From assembly GCF_000620065.1 (NCBI RefSeq), contig NZ_JHVI01000010.1, forward strand, positions 1 to 64,000: 64,000 bases of DNA. Direction: 5' to 3'. Every line of letters begins with the position of its first letter. Within the stretch, counting starts at the first letter, position 1. The notes under the pieces are model-generated. The model was not told the DNA's origin. It ran no database searches and saw only the letters and a program-made list of their open reading frames with translations. Shown one piece after another: positions 1 through 8,338 of this stretch. The stretch comes from Meiothermus cerbereus DSM 11376. GTDB taxonomy: Bacteria > Deinococcota > Deinococci > Deinococcales > Thermaceae. A program made the position numbers and the translations under genes.

Positions 1-303
1 TTGTTGCTCCTCCTGGTTCAGCAAGGCCCGCTTATCCCCTCCTGGGTTGTAGCGGTGCTTATCGATGAGCCCCTGGGGTCCCTCGGCGTTGTAGCGCCGG
101 ATGAGCTTGTAGACCCAGTTCTGGCTAAACCCGGTGGCCTGGCTCACTGCCCGGGTGCTGGGGCGGTTCTCCCGGGTCTGCTGGGCGTACAACCAGATCA
201 CCTGCCAGCGGGTCTTCTCCTTGGCATCCTTGCAGCTACGGTAGCGCTGTTCGAGTTCTTCCAGGCTCAGGTGGGCGTGTAGGGCTATGGCTTTGCTTGG
301 CAT
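1..303 (-). mobile_element. IS630-type transposase, N-terminal part (cut by window edge)
   Basis: An open frame on the minus strand starts at ATG 303 and runs out of the window; 101 codons are visible. The protein begins MPSKAIALHAHLSLEELEQ and carries a helix-turn-helix (around residues 45-70, TRAVSQATGFSQNWVYKLI) followed by a second DNA-binding segment (GLIDKHRYNPGG). This is the N-terminal layout of IS630/Tc1-mariner type transposases and of free-standing HTH halves of such elements. The DDE catalytic domain would lie outside the window, so intactness cannot be judged. No terminal inverted repeat was recognised in 304-440. Confidence 0.7.
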
Positions 304-441
304 GAGTTATTATCTACATAGATTTGGTATTAGGGCAAGTTTTTCAGCTAATCGCTTCCCTTTATGCCGACCTCGCCGACAAAGTAGCAAAACCCCCCTT
401 AACTGGCCCTGAACAGCGGATTAACGCCCAGGCAAAAACAC

Positions 442-470
442 AGCCCCCGGAGGGTCTTCCGCCGGGGGCT
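442..470 (-). terminator. Intrinsic terminator of the subtilase gene
   Basis: Arms AGCCCCCGG (442-450) and CCGGGGGCT (462-470) form a 9-bp GC stem with an 11-nt loop. On the minus strand the stem is followed by GTGTTTTTG. It lies 15 bp past the stop codon of the protease gene. Confidence 0.7.
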
Positions 471-484
471 TGGTAGGCAGGGCC

Positions 485-1786
485 TCAAGGCTTCTGGGAG
501 AGATCCAGCATCCCCTTCCCCACCTCCTGCGGGGGGAAGGGCAGGGGCTGGGCGTTCTCCTCCAGGCGCTGCTGGAGCTGGGCCGGGGTGAGGTTCGGCT
601 GGGCCGAAAGCCACAGGGCCATGGCCCCAGCCACCAGGGGGGTGGCGAAGGAGGTGCCGGTGCATTGGCCCTGCCCTCTCCCGGGGGTCACGCACTCCAG
701 GGCGGTGCCCGGGGCCGAGAGGTCCACGTAGGCCCCGCGGGTGCTGTAGGGGGCCGGGCTGAGGTTCCTATCCAGCGCCCCCACCGCCACCAGCCCCGGC
801 AGGTCAAAAGCAGCAGGATAGTGGGCTGGGCTTCCATAATTCCCCTGGTTGCCCGCAGCCGCGGCCACCGGGATGCCCTGGGAGAGGGCCGCCTCCAGGG
901 CCAGCTTCAGGGCCTCCACCGGGGTGTCGCCCCCCAGGCTCAGGTTGAGAACCGTGGGCCCCTGGCGGTTTTGCACCACCCAGCACACCCCCCGCACCAC
1001 CCGGCTCGCCCGGCAGAAGCCGTCCTCGTCGCAGACCCGCACCGGCAGAATATCGGCCTGGGGCGCCACCTCTTTCACCAAACCCGCGGCCCCGGTGCCA
1101 TGGCCGCCGGAGAAGGCGTCCTGGGGCTCGTCGTCCTCCTCCACGAAGTCGTAGCCAGGAAGCTGGGGGATGACGGTATCCACCCCGGTGTCGAGCACCG
1201 CCACCCGCACCCCCTGCCCACCCCAACCACGGTTGTGCGCCTGAAGGGCCCCGATGGCCTCACCGCCCCAGCTCCCCAGGCTCCCCAGGCTCCACAGGCT
1301 CTCGGGGTCGGCTTTGTAGGCGGGATCCTGGGCTTCCAGCTCCTCCAGCGCGCGCCCCAGAGTCTCCCCGGTATAGCCCAGCTCCGCCAGGGCGAAACCG
1401 CAGGCCTGGAGGTCGTCTTTGCGGACCCGGGTAAAGCCAGCGGGCAGGCGCGGGGTCTGGCCCAGTGGCAGCCGCAGCAACACCCTATCGCGGGCCACCT
1501 GCCCCAGCACGCTCAGGCTGGCCCGGGCCTCTTGTGTGCCCTTTACCACCCGCACGGTCTGGGGGCCGCCGGCAACATTGGGCACCCAAAAGCGTAGCGT
1601 GTTTCCTTCACGCATCGTCACTGTGGCGGGCTCCGTGCCCACAAAAACCTGGGCTCCCTCCGCACTCATCCCGCCCAGCCGGGCCTCCACTTCCTCCCCC
1701 AGCGCAGCGCGGCTGGGGGAAAGGCTCAGGCTGGGAGAAGGGGTACATGAGGATAGCAGCAGCAGCAACCAGAACCATTTGTGCAT
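485..1786 (-). CDS. Subtilisin-like (S8) serine protease, predicted lipoprotein
   Basis: Secreted protease of the S8 family, about 433 residues. ATG 1786 is chosen because GAGGTG lies 4 bases upstream and the product then starts with a classic lipoprotein signal, MHKWFWLLLLLSSC, whose lipobox cysteine is residue 14; in-frame upstream codons exist but lack this context. A beta-rich segment of about 90 residues resembling an IPT/TIG domain follows. The catalytic domain shows Asp199 in VLDTGVD, His229 in GGHGTG and Ser379 in GTSFATP, with AAAGNQGN as the oxyanion-hole region, so the triad is complete. Family and triad are seen; attachment to a membrane and the substrate are inferred. It sits downstream of an unrelated lipoprotein gene on the same strand. 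Confidence 0.9.
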   Translation of the reverse strand: MHKWFWLLLLLSSCTPSPSLSLSPSRAALGEEVEARLGGMSAEGAQVFVGTEPATVTMREGNTLRFWVPNVAGGPQTVRVVKGTQEARASLSVLGQVARDRVLLRLPLGQTPRLPAGFTRVRKDDLQACGFALAELGYTGETLGRALEELEAQDPAYKADPESLWSLGSLGSWGGEAIGALQAHNRGWGGQGVRVAVLDTGVDTVIPQLPGYDFVEEDDEPQDAFSGGHGTGAAGLVKEVAPQADILPVRVCDEDGFCRASRVVRGVCWVVQNRQGPTVLNLSLGGDTPVEALKLALEAALSQGIPVAAAAGNQGNYGSPAHYPAAFDLPGLVAVGALDRNLSPAPYSTRGAYVDLSAPGTALECVTPGRGQGQCTGTSFATPLVAGAMALWLSAQPNLTPAQLQQRLEENAQPLPFPPQEVGKGMLDLSQKP

Positions 1787-1850
1787 GGGGCACCTCATCG
1801 CCGTAAATAACACTATATCCACTCAAGTCCAGCACCCAGGCGGGCATGGC

Positions 1851-3074
1851 TTAGGGGAGGGTAAGGGTGCCACCACCTACGGTGTAACTGTTGGTTTGAG
1901 CGGTAGCCTCCTTGAGATAGTCACCGGCCTGGAAAGCGCTGGGGTTATTGGGGTCGAGGGCGAACAGGTTCTTGTTGCTCAGGATGGCAGAAACCTTAAA
2001 GCTGCCCGATCCCGCGGGAGGAGTGTATCCCAGCAAGCTGGAAGCTGAGAGGTCGGGCAGGGTGTAGCTGGTGGCGCTCCCCAGCCAGTTCTTGGTAAGG
2101 CTGGCGGTGTAGTAAATCTGGCCCGCAATCTGGAGGTAGATGCGGTAGCCTTGCAGGCCGCTATCGTTCGGGGAAAAGCCGCTTACGTTGGGGTGAGCTG
2201 TCTGGTCTACTGTCAAGCTACCCGAAGACCAAGGCGCGGGGAAGCTCAGGTTTGGGCTGCCGGAGCTAAAGATCTGTATGCTCTGGAGCGAGGCGTTGGT
2301 AGCATTGGCCTGAACCAGAGCCGCGTAGCGATCCCCGCCGCCAAACCCGCTCACGGGCCGGTAGCTGGTGGGCGAGGCGTTTACCAAACCATCGCCGGTG
2401 TTACTCGAGCTCAGGTAGAAAACAAGTGCACCTGAGGAACCCGTATAACCTGTGGGAGGCGTGGGCAGGGTCAGGCTGACCGGAGCAAGCTGGTCGCTGG
2501 AGGTTAGGCTGGCGTTGGTGCTGCCCCCGCTAATCACGTTTACGTTTTTGAGCACCTTAGCCACTTTGACGGAACCGCTGTTTTCTAACGTTACCAGAAG
2601 GTCCTGCGTAACAGGCTTCAGATTCAACCCGATAGGGACGTTGCCGCTTGCGGACAAACAGCCCGTGCCGTTCACACACACCGAATCCCCACTGGCGAGC
2701 AAGCTGGCATCTACGCTCACGTTCACCGTGAAGGAGACAGTAGTGGGAGTGCTGCTGCTACATTCAAGCTTGGGGTTCGGCAGTTCGCTGGCTGTAGCCT
2801 GGATCACCTTGACCACCAGGCTGCTGCACCGCACCGCTACGCCGTACTTGGTCTGACCCCCTAGGTTGAAAGTGCCAGTTTTGGAGGCGGTGCCGCTCAT
2901 GGGAAGAAACTGCCAGCTCCCAGAGTCCACCTGATAGGCAGCCGCGTTGAAGTTACCCATTGGGTCTTCCACGGTGAGGGTGATGCTGCTGGGGGGTGGG
3001 GGCGTACCTCCGCCACAGGCGGCCAGTACGAAAGTCAAACCAAGTGCGACAAGCGTCTTGTACTTCAACTTCAT
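1851..3074 (-). CDS. Lipoprotein of unknown function, Ser/Thr/Asn-rich
   Basis: A 407-residue protein with a textbook lipoprotein signal (MKLKYKTLVALGLTFVLAAC, lipobox LAAC, cysteine 20) and then a low-complexity GGGTPPPPSS linker. The rest is rich in Ser, Thr, Asn and Gly and looks like repeated beta-sandwich material; two cysteine-containing segments (residues about 83-105 and 128-144) could form disulfides. AAGGAGG eight bases before the ATG is a perfect ribosome binding site. I do not recognise a family with a known role. Its position upstream of the protease gene, 64 bp apart on the same strand, may mean co-expression of two cell-envelope lipoproteins; that is inference. Confidence 0.8.
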   Translation of the reverse strand: MKLKYKTLVALGLTFVLAACGGGTPPPPSSITLTVEDPMGNFNAAAYQVDSGSWQFLPMSGTASKTGTFNLGGQTKYGVAVRCSSLVVKVIQATASELPNPKLECSSSTPTTVSFTVNVSVDASLLASGDSVCVNGTGCLSASGNVPIGLNLKPVTQDLLVTLENSGSVKVAKVLKNVNVISGGSTNASLTSSDQLAPVSLTLPTPPTGYTGSSGALVFYLSSSNTGDGLVNASPTSYRPVSGFGGGDRYAALVQANATNASLQSIQIFSSGSPNLSFPAPWSSGSLTVDQTAHPNVSGFSPNDSGLQGYRIYLQIAGQIYYTASLTKNWLGSATSYTLPDLSASSLLGYTPPAGSGSFKVSAILSNKNLFALDPNNPSAFQAGDYLKEATAQTNSYTVGGGTLTLP

Positions 3075-3141
3075 TGCTAACCTCCTTATGGATTCCCACG
3101 ACAGGCAAAAGGCCCGGGAAGCAAAGCCTTGCTGTTTTTCA

Positions 3142-3159
3142 GGCAGGCTCTGGCCTGCC
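3142..3159. other. Perfect 7-bp hairpin between two leftward genes
   Basis: GGCAGGC (3142-3148) and GCCTGCC (3153-3159) can pair around a 4-nt loop. The hairpin lies between the stop of the BTAD/TPR regulator (3190) and the start of the lipoprotein gene (3074). No T-run follows on the minus strand, so it is not a textbook intrinsic terminator; it could still stop transcription or protect an RNA end. Confidence 0.35.
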
Positions 3160-3189
3160 GTGGGTGGCTGTAGGTTAGCAAAAGGGGTC

Positions 3190-4881
3190 TTAACGCAGCC
3201 TGAACGCCTCCAGGCGGCTGCGGTAACGCTCGGCCAGCACGGTGTAGCGGGCCTCCTCCAAAAGGGCGATGGCTTCCTCCAGGCCAGCCCGCTCCCCGGT
3301 CAGTTCGGCCAGGTTGGCCAGCACCGCCGCGGTCAACACCCACTCCTGACCTGCCTTGGCCAGTCGCAAGGCCTCCTGGTAGGCTGCCCTGGCCTCGGCG
3401 GGCTGCCCCTGCCGGTGGTAGAGGGCTCCCAGATTGTTCCAGGCCCGCCCCATGGCCTCGAAGTTCCCCACCCTTTCCGCCAGGGCCAGCGACTCCCGGT
3501 ACAACCGCTCGGCCTCGGCGGGCTGGCCCTGGCGCTCCTTGATTACCCCCAGGTTGAGGTAGAGCCTGGCCCGCAAGCCCTCGCGGGGCCCAATGGCCTC
3601 GAGCACCTCGGTAAAAACCTCCTCCCCCTGGCCCAGCTCCACCAGCGCCACCGCCCGGTTACCCAGCGCGCTCAGGTGGCGCACCTCCTCGCCAGCCAGC
3701 AAGAAGCGCACCGAGGCCCGGCTAAAAGCCTCGGCCGCTTCCTGGAAGCGGCCCTGACCCAAGAGCATCATGCCCTGTAGGTTGAGGGCCTCGGCCTGGG
3801 CGTACGCGCCTCCAGCCTTGGCCCGCTCCGCTTCGGCCTGAGCCTCGGCAAACTGCCCCAAGCGGAAGAGCACCCCAGCCCGCAGAGCGCTTTTGTCGGG
3901 GCTATCGGGCAGCTCATCCAGCAGATCGAGGGCTTCCCTGTAGCGGCCCAGCCGCTCCAAAGCCCGCGCCCGCAGCAGGCTGAGTTCAGGGTCGGGGGCC
4001 AGCTCGGCCAGCAGCGCCAGCGCTTCCCTGGGCTGCTCCTCCACCTGGGCGCGGGCCAGACGCAGCAGGGCGCTTCGCCCCCGGGAAAAATCGGCCTCCT
4101 CCCAGTGGGCTCGAGCCAGCCGGTATAGCGGCGCCGCCTCGGCTAGGGGAAGCTTGCGGGCCAGCTCGAGGGCCACCCTACGGCCTTCGATGGTAGGCGC
4201 CACCGTCAGCCGGGGCTGCCCCTGGCTATCCAGCAGTCTACGTCGAATAAGAAAATCCAGGGTTTCCGCACCCAGGCCCAGCAGCTCTACTGCGCGGGAG
4301 AGGCCCACCAACTGCACCGCAAAAAAAGCCCGCTGCACCTCGAGGTCAAACCTTTTTAGCTCGGGTTCAGCCTCAAGAACTTCCTCGACACCGGGCAGGG
4401 CCCGCGCTTCCTGCAAGAGTGCCAGGGCCTCCTCCTCCCAGCCCAGGCCGTACAGGGCCTCGGCCCGCTCGAGGTGGGCACGCCATAGGGCCAGGGCGAT
4501 GGCCTCCCGCCGGCTCCAAACCCACTCCTCGAGCTCAGGCGAAAGGCCATCATCCGCACCTTCCAAAAAACGCCCCCGATAAAGCCCCCGGGCTTCCTGC
4601 AGACGGCCCTCCTTCAGCAAAGATTCCAATTCCTTTGCGTCACAAGCCGCCTCCGCCCGCAGCACCTCCTCCCCTTCGACGCACACACCTGCCGCGCGAA
4701 GCTGGCTCAGGGCCACCGATAAGCTATTCAAGGCATCGCTGGCCCCCGGCCAGAACAGCTCGGTCAGGTGACGACGGGAACGCGGGCCCTCCAGCAGCAG
4801 ATAGCTCAACAACAGCAAGGGTTTTTTCTTACGCAAGGGCTTTTGCGTATCTAAAAATAGCTCACCCAGTGTTCGCAGCAT
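3190..4881 (-). CDS. SARP/BTAD-type transcriptional regulator with TPR repeats
   Basis: A 563-residue protein. Residues 1-70 (MLRTLGELFLDTQKPLRKKK, then a segment with LTELFWPG) match the OmpR-like winged helix of SARP-type activators. A bacterial transcriptional activation domain of helical repeats follows to about residue 140, and from about 230 to the end there are many tetratricopeptide repeats such as AMGRAWNNLGALYHRQGQPA. There is no ATPase module, unlike the larger AfsR proteins. TATAAT at 4893-4898 lies only 12 bases before the ATG, so the leader would be about 5 nt. Family assignment comes from the domain order; targets are unknown. The neighbouring lipoprotein and protease genes downstream are possible co-transcribed partners. 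Confidence 0.75.
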   Translation of the reverse strand: MLRTLGELFLDTQKPLRKKKPLLLLSYLLLEGPRSRRHLTELFWPGASDALNSLSVALSQLRAAGVCVEGEEVLRAEAACDAKELESLLKEGRLQEARGLYRGRFLEGADDGLSPELEEWVWSRREAIALALWRAHLERAEALYGLGWEEEALALLQEARALPGVEEVLEAEPELKRFDLEVQRAFFAVQLVGLSRAVELLGLGAETLDFLIRRRLLDSQGQPRLTVAPTIEGRRVALELARKLPLAEAAPLYRLARAHWEEADFSRGRSALLRLARAQVEEQPREALALLAELAPDPELSLLRARALERLGRYREALDLLDELPDSPDKSALRAGVLFRLGQFAEAQAEAERAKAGGAYAQAEALNLQGMMLLGQGRFQEAAEAFSRASVRFLLAGEEVRHLSALGNRAVALVELGQGEEVFTEVLEAIGPREGLRARLYLNLGVIKERQGQPAEAERLYRESLALAERVGNFEAMGRAWNNLGALYHRQGQPAEARAAYQEALRLAKAGQEWVLTAAVLANLAELTGERAGLEEAIALLEEARYTVLAERYRSRLEAFRLR

Positions 4882-4892
4882 GTCCTGGCAGG

Positions 4893-4898
4893 ATTATA
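4893..4898 (-). promoter_or_regulatory. -10 box (TATAAT) of the BTAD/TPR regulator gene
   Basis: A consensus TATAAT on the minus strand, 12 bases before the start codon at 4881. No clear -35 hexamer is seen because the spacer region overlaps the terminator of the upstream transport operon. The expected leader is about 5 nt, a common arrangement in the Deinococcus-Thermus phylum. Confidence 0.45.
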
Positions 4899-4904
4899 AA
4901 TGCA

Positions 4905-4935
4905 AATAAAAAAACCGGGGTGCACAAAGCACCCC
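4905..4935 (-). terminator. Intrinsic terminator of the xdh/BMP transporter operon
   Basis: GGGGTGC (4917-4923) and GCACCCC (4929-4935) form a 7-bp stem with a 5-nt loop. On the minus strand the stem is followed by CCGG and then a long T-run (complement of 4905-4914). It lies 16 bp past the stop of the BMP binding-protein gene and closes the seven-gene leftward unit. Confidence 0.85.
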
Positions 4936-4950
4936 AGCCAATTTTTGCCT

Positions 4951-6099
4951 TTACTTGGGCTCGTCCGGCACCGGGCCGACCACCCCAGGCGCCACCCACT
5001 GCATCTCGTTGAGCTCCTTCACCGTCATCTTGCGCCCAGCGGGCACCCGCAAAACCCCGTTGCGGTCGCGGATGGGGCCGGTGAAGGGGTCCCATTTGGG
5101 GTTGGGGCTTTGGATGTCTTTGTAGAGCTCCATCACCCGGTCGTAGACGCTAACCTTCTTGCCGTTCACGGTCATGGTGGCTTTCTTGAGGGCCGCCTCA
5201 AATTTGGGGTTGATGGGCATGCCCACCTGGGCCCCGAGCATTACCGCTTTCTCGCGGGCCAGCCACCAGTAGTCTACGTTCTGGAGGTTTTTGGGGGTGT
5301 AGGTACCGTTCTGAACCTTCTTCAGGATGTCGATGTAGATCACGCTCCAGTCTACGAGCTGGCCCGAGACCACGTAGTCGGGGGCGTACTTGTACATCGA
5401 GTTGTAGTGGCTGAAGCTGGGCACCTTGCGCCGGGCCGCGGTCTGAACGACCGTAGCGGTGTCCTCGGTAAAGGCCAGAACATCGTTGCCCTCGGCCATC
5501 AGGGCCTCGGCGGCCTCGCGGGCCTTCACGGGGTCAAACCAGGCGTTGATCCACTTGACATTCACGGTAGCCTTGGGGTTCACCGCCCGCACCCCCAGGG
5601 CAAAGGCCGAGATGTGACGCTTAAGCTCGGGGATGGGGAAAGCCGCCACGTAGCCCACCTTGCCGCTCTTGGTGAGGGCACCCGCCATCAGGCCGTTCAG
5701 GTAGTAAATCTGGTAGAAATCGGCCATGTAGGTAAGCATGTTGGGGGCCCGCTTGAAGCCGGAGGCATGGGCAAAAATCACCTCGGGATACTTCTTGGCG
5801 GCCTCGAGGGTGGGGTCCATGAAGTCGAAGGAGGTGGTGAAGATGACGTTACAACCCCCAGCCACCAGCCGGTCTACCGTAGCCAGGGTATCGGCTGGCT
5901 TGACCGACTCCACGTACTGGGTAGTGAGGCCGGGAATGGCCTTCTCGGCGGCCCGGCGAGCCTCGTCGTGTGCAAAGGTCCAGCCCACATCGCCAATAGG
6001 GCCTACGTAGATGAAGCAGGCTTTAAGGTTGGCCGGCTGGGCCATCCCAAAACCCAGGGCCAGAGCCATCAAAGCACCCATTAACCAGCTCTTTCTCAT
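4951..6099 (-). CDS. BMP-family ABC transporter substrate-binding protein (nucleoside/nucleobase)
   Basis: Extracytoplasmic binding protein of the basic membrane protein (BMP/Med/PnrA) family, 382 residues. Start ATG 6099 has GGAGGGG upstream and gives a signal peptide (MRKSWLMGALMALALGFG, cleavage near AQP). Unlike many family members it has no lipobox cysteine, so it is predicted to be a free periplasmic protein. Family features include VGDVGWT-like YVGPIGDVGWTFAHD near the N terminus and FTTSFDFMDPT. Known members bind nucleosides or purine bases. Here it is the last gene of a unit that also encodes xanthine dehydrogenase, which makes a purine base or nucleoside the likely ligand; that specificity is inference. 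Confidence 0.85.
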   Translation of the reverse strand: MRKSWLMGALMALALGFGMAQPANLKACFIYVGPIGDVGWTFAHDEARRAAEKAIPGLTTQYVESVKPADTLATVDRLVAGGCNVIFTTSFDFMDPTLEAAKKYPEVIFAHASGFKRAPNMLTYMADFYQIYYLNGLMAGALTKSGKVGYVAAFPIPELKRHISAFALGVRAVNPKATVNVKWINAWFDPVKAREAAEALMAEGNDVLAFTEDTATVVQTAARRKVPSFSHYNSMYKYAPDYVVSGQLVDWSVIYIDILKKVQNGTYTPKNLQNVDYWWLAREKAVMLGAQVGMPINPKFEAALKKATMTVNGKKVSVYDRVMELYKDIQSPNPKWDPFTGPIRDRNGVLRVPAGRKMTVKELNEMQWVAPGVVGPVPDEPK

Positions 6100-6163
6100 A
6101 CAAACCCCTCCATTTGACCAACCCAACATGCCCTTGTTGGGTTTACCAGCCGTAGCTAGGGCT

Positions 6164-7033
6164 TTAGCGCTCGCCCCGCCGATAAGGTTTGCCCAACGCT
6201 TCAGGGGCGTTGCCCTGCTGCCCACGCAGCCCCGACAAAGCCAGCACAAGTATAACCAGAAGATAGGGCAGGCTGGCAAATACTTCCGAAGGAATGGCCG
6301 CCTGGCCCTGGAGCCGGAACTGAAGGTAGTAGAGCAAGCCAAAAAAGATGGCCCCAAACACCGCCCGCACGGGACTCCAACCCACAAAGATTACCAGCGC
6401 CACCGCAATCCAGCCCAGCCCGGCGGTCATGCCATCGGTCCAGGAGGGGCGGTAGACCAGCGAGAGGTAGGCACCGGCCAGCCCGGCCAGGGCACCCCCC
6501 GCCGCAACCGCCGCATACCGCACCCCCAGCACATTAAGGCCCAGCAGATCGGCTGCTGCCGGGTTCTCCCCCACCGAGCGCAGCGAGAGGCCCAGCCGGG
6601 TCGCATAGAACACGAAACTCAGCAAAACTGCCAGCATGATAGCCCCCAGGGTGAAAGGCCACTCGGGGGGCTGGTTAAAGAGCGGCAGCCCCTCGAAGCG
6701 CTTACCCAACAGACCGGCCGTGCCCAGGCCCACCATGGTCAGGGCCAGACCCGAGACAAACTGGTTGGCTTGCAGGGTAATGGTTACGAAGCCGTGCAGC
6801 ATGGCGGCCAGGGCGCCCGCCAGCATGGCCGCCAGCACCGCCAGCCAGAGGTTGCCATCGCCCGCGCTGCCATAGGCCACCGCAAAACCGGCCAGCGCGC
6901 CCAGGGCCATCATGCCTTCCACCCCCAGGTTGACCACCCCGGCGCGCTCGTTCAGGATGGCCCCCAGGCAGGCCAGGAGCAAAGGGGTACCAAAGGAAAG
7001 GGCTCGAGCGAGGGCGTTGGCGATCTCTTCCAT
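6164..7033 (-). CDS. BMP-type ABC transporter permease (second permease subunit)
   Basis: Integral membrane protein of 289 residues with about eight hydrophobic helices, of the YufQ/NupQ-like branch of the BPD_transp_2 permeases. Typical segments are NERAGVVNLGVEGMMALGA near residues 28-46 and SVGENPAAADLLGLNV near 170-186. A ribosome binding site AAGGAGT precedes ATG 7033. The partner permease lies 1.58 kb upstream because an IS200/IS605-type element and vapBC remains separate the two. In related systems these permease genes are adjacent, so the gap looks like a later insertion. Transcription from the upstream operon promoter may therefore be weakened here. Confidence 0.88.
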   Translation of the reverse strand: MEEIANALARALSFGTPLLLACLGAILNERAGVVNLGVEGMMALGALAGFAVAYGSAGDGNLWLAVLAAMLAGALAAMLHGFVTITLQANQFVSGLALTMVGLGTAGLLGKRFEGLPLFNQPPEWPFTLGAIMLAVLLSFVFYATRLGLSLRSVGENPAAADLLGLNVLGVRYAAVAAGGALAGLAGAYLSLVYRPSWTDGMTAGLGWIAVALVIFVGWSPVRAVFGAIFFGLLYYLQFRLQGQAAIPSEVFASLPYLLVILVLALSGLRGQQGNAPEALGKPYRRGER

Positions 7034-7059
7034 ATCTCACAAGACTCCTTTCGTGGATG

Positions 7060-7079
7060 CTCCGCATTTCAATGCGGAG
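7060..7079. repeat. Left-end hairpin of the IS200/IS605-type element
   Basis: CTCCGCATT and AATGCGGAG form a perfect 9-bp stem closed by only two unpaired bases. It sits 65 bp before the tnpB start, where single-strand recognition hairpins of this transposon family lie. Confidence 0.6.
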
Positions 7080-7144
7080 AGGAAACGAAAGCCGAGCGAA
7101 GCTCGGTGCGGGGTCGCCAGCTCGGTGATATGATTCATGCAGGT

Positions 7145-8215
7145 ATGTCCCTCCTCTCCGTAAGGTGCAAACTGATACCGGATGCGAGTACGGCCGAGAA
7201 GCTTTCCCGCACGGTGGATCAGTTTGCAGGTGCTTGCAACCACGCCTTGCGGGTGGCGCGTCGGGAGAATGCCTGGGACAAGTTCGCCCTTCAGAAGTTG
7301 GTGTACCGCGAACTCCGCGAACGCTTCGGCCTCTCGGCCAACCTGGCGGTGCGGGCCATCGCTCGGGTTGGCAAGCGCAAGGGGCACAAGGCGGGCGGTT
7401 TCAAGGCCACCAGCGTTGACTACGACCGGCGCATCCTCTCGCTGAACATTGCGGACGAGGTGGTCAGCCTCTCCACGGTGGAGGGGCGGGTGAAGGTGCC
7501 GCTGCATATCGCTGGGTATCAGCGCCACCTGCTGCGAACCGCCAAAAGCATCCAGGGCGGTCAACTGGTCAGGGGGCGGGACTCCTGGTACGTCCACCTG
7601 TGGTGCGAGTACGAGGATCCGCCTGTCCTTGACCCGCAAGGCTTTTTGGGGGTCGACCTGGGTATCGTCAACATCGCCACCGACTCGGATGGCGAGACCT
7701 ACTCGGGCCAGCACCTGAACTCGGTCAGACACCGCCACCGAAGACTCAGGAAGAAGCTGCAAAAGAAGGGCACCAAGTCGGCCAAGCGTCGTCTGAAAAA
7801 GCTTTCGGGCAAAGAGCGGCGCTTCGCCAACGACCTGGGCCACCGCATCAGCAAACGCATCGTAGCCAAGGCTCAACGCACCGGGCGCGGCCTTGCCCTG
7901 GAAGACCTCCAGGGGATCCGCGAACGGGTACGGCTCAGGAAGCCCCAGAGGGCTGCGCTGCATAGCTGGGCGTTCCATGACCTGGGCCAGAAAATCCGGT
8001 ACAAAGCGGAGCGGGCCGGGGTTCCGCTGGTCTGGGTTGACCCAAAGAACACCTCCCGGCAGTGTCCTGCCTGCGGGCACACCGAGCGGGTCAACCGTCC
8101 GACGCAGGCGCTTTTTCGTTGCGTAGCCTGTGGGTGCTCTGGGCCTGCGGACTACTTCGCGGCTTGCAATATCGCAAGCCGGGCTGCCGTCATCCAGCCG
8201 AACGCGGGGGTATGA
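7145..8215 (+). CDS. tnpB: TnpB RNA-guided endonuclease of an IS200/IS605 element
   Basis: A 356-residue TnpB. From ATG 7145 the protein begins MSLLSVRCKLIPDAS; an in-frame ATG at 7130 would add five residues, and the longer upstream open frame belongs to no gene. The RuvC-like nuclease residues are all present: Asp171 in FLGVDLG, Glu253 in LALEDLQ and Asp336 in ADYFAACN. The zinc ribbon (CPACG about residue 308, CVACG about 327) lies between the last two. TnpB proteins cut DNA next to a short motif, guided by an RNA made from the element's right end, which favours retention of the element. All catalytic residues are intact, so it may be active. It runs against the flanking transport genes. 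Confidence 0.92.
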   Translation: MSLLSVRCKLIPDASTAEKLSRTVDQFAGACNHALRVARRENAWDKFALQKLVYRELRERFGLSANLAVRAIARVGKRKGHKAGGFKATSVDYDRRILSLNIADEVVSLSTVEGRVKVPLHIAGYQRHLLRTAKSIQGGQLVRGRDSWYVHLWCEYEDPPVLDPQGFLGVDLGIVNIATDSDGETYSGQHLNSVRHRHRRLRKKLQKKGTKSAKRRLKKLSGKERRFANDLGHRISKRIVAKAQRTGRGLALEDLQGIRERVRLRKPQRAALHSWAFHDLGQKIRYKAERAGVPLVWVDPKNTSRQCPACGHTERVNRPTQALFRCVACGCSGPADYFAACNIASRAAVIQPNAGV

Positions 8216-8283
8216 GATGCTGTTCATGGCTATCGTTCCACCTGCAAGCCTCGGACTTCAGTCCGGGGTAGATGACAACAGTA
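8090..8283 (+). ncRNA. Predicted omega/reRNA scaffold of the TnpB element
   Basis: In studied TnpB systems the guide RNA starts inside or just after the 3' end of tnpB and runs through the right end into flanking DNA, which becomes the guide. Here the right-end hairpin at 8249-8268 would be the 3'-most scaffold stem and the guide would start after about 8283-8323. The limits are estimates from family knowledge; only the hairpin is seen directly. Confidence 0.4.
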
Positions 8284-8338
8284 TGCAACTCAGGCCCTGG
8301 AAGCGCCTGAAGTCCTGAATGCTGTCAGGAAGCCACAT
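8258..8338 (-). pseudogene. Remnant of a vapC (PIN toxin) start, broken after five codons
   Basis: An ATG at 8338 overlaps the end of the antitoxin frame in another frame, as VapB-VapC pairs do. It reads MWLPD, the usual first residues of one class of PIN-domain toxins (MWLPDVNVW-like), and then departs into unrelated codons (SIQDFRRFQG...) that stop at 8258 inside the IS right end. The rest of the toxin is missing. The break falls near 8323. The MWLPD match is short, so the identity rests mainly on its position after a VapB-type gene. Confidence 0.45.

Larger units (their letters stand above)
7050..8283 (+). mobile_element. TnpB-only IS200/IS605 (IS1341-type) element
   Basis: The element holds a single intact tnpB and no tnpA. 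The left end has a hairpin, CTCCGCATT (7060-7068) and AATGCGGAG (7071-7079). The right end has a hairpin, CCTCGGACT (8249-8257) pairing with AGTCCGGGG (8260-8268) with one wobble. Subterminal imperfect palindromes of this type mark IS200/IS605 ends. The exact ends were not determined: bases 7034-7058 and 8269-8323 are ambiguous. It lies between two permease genes of one transport operon, in the opposite orientation. Mobility would need a TnpA supplied elsewhere. Confidence 0.75.

Noticed and set aside
470-1597. A 375-codon open frame opposite the subtilase gene
   Set aside because: The opposite strand has a complete protease with triad and signal peptide; this frame shows no family pattern and overlaps the terminator.
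6011-7129. A long rightward open frame reading into tnpB from the transporter genes
   Set aside because: It is antisense to the BMP-protein signal region and the permease gene, is rich in Arg, Gln and Pro, and has no ribosome site. Only the part from 7130 or 7145 is the TnpB protein.
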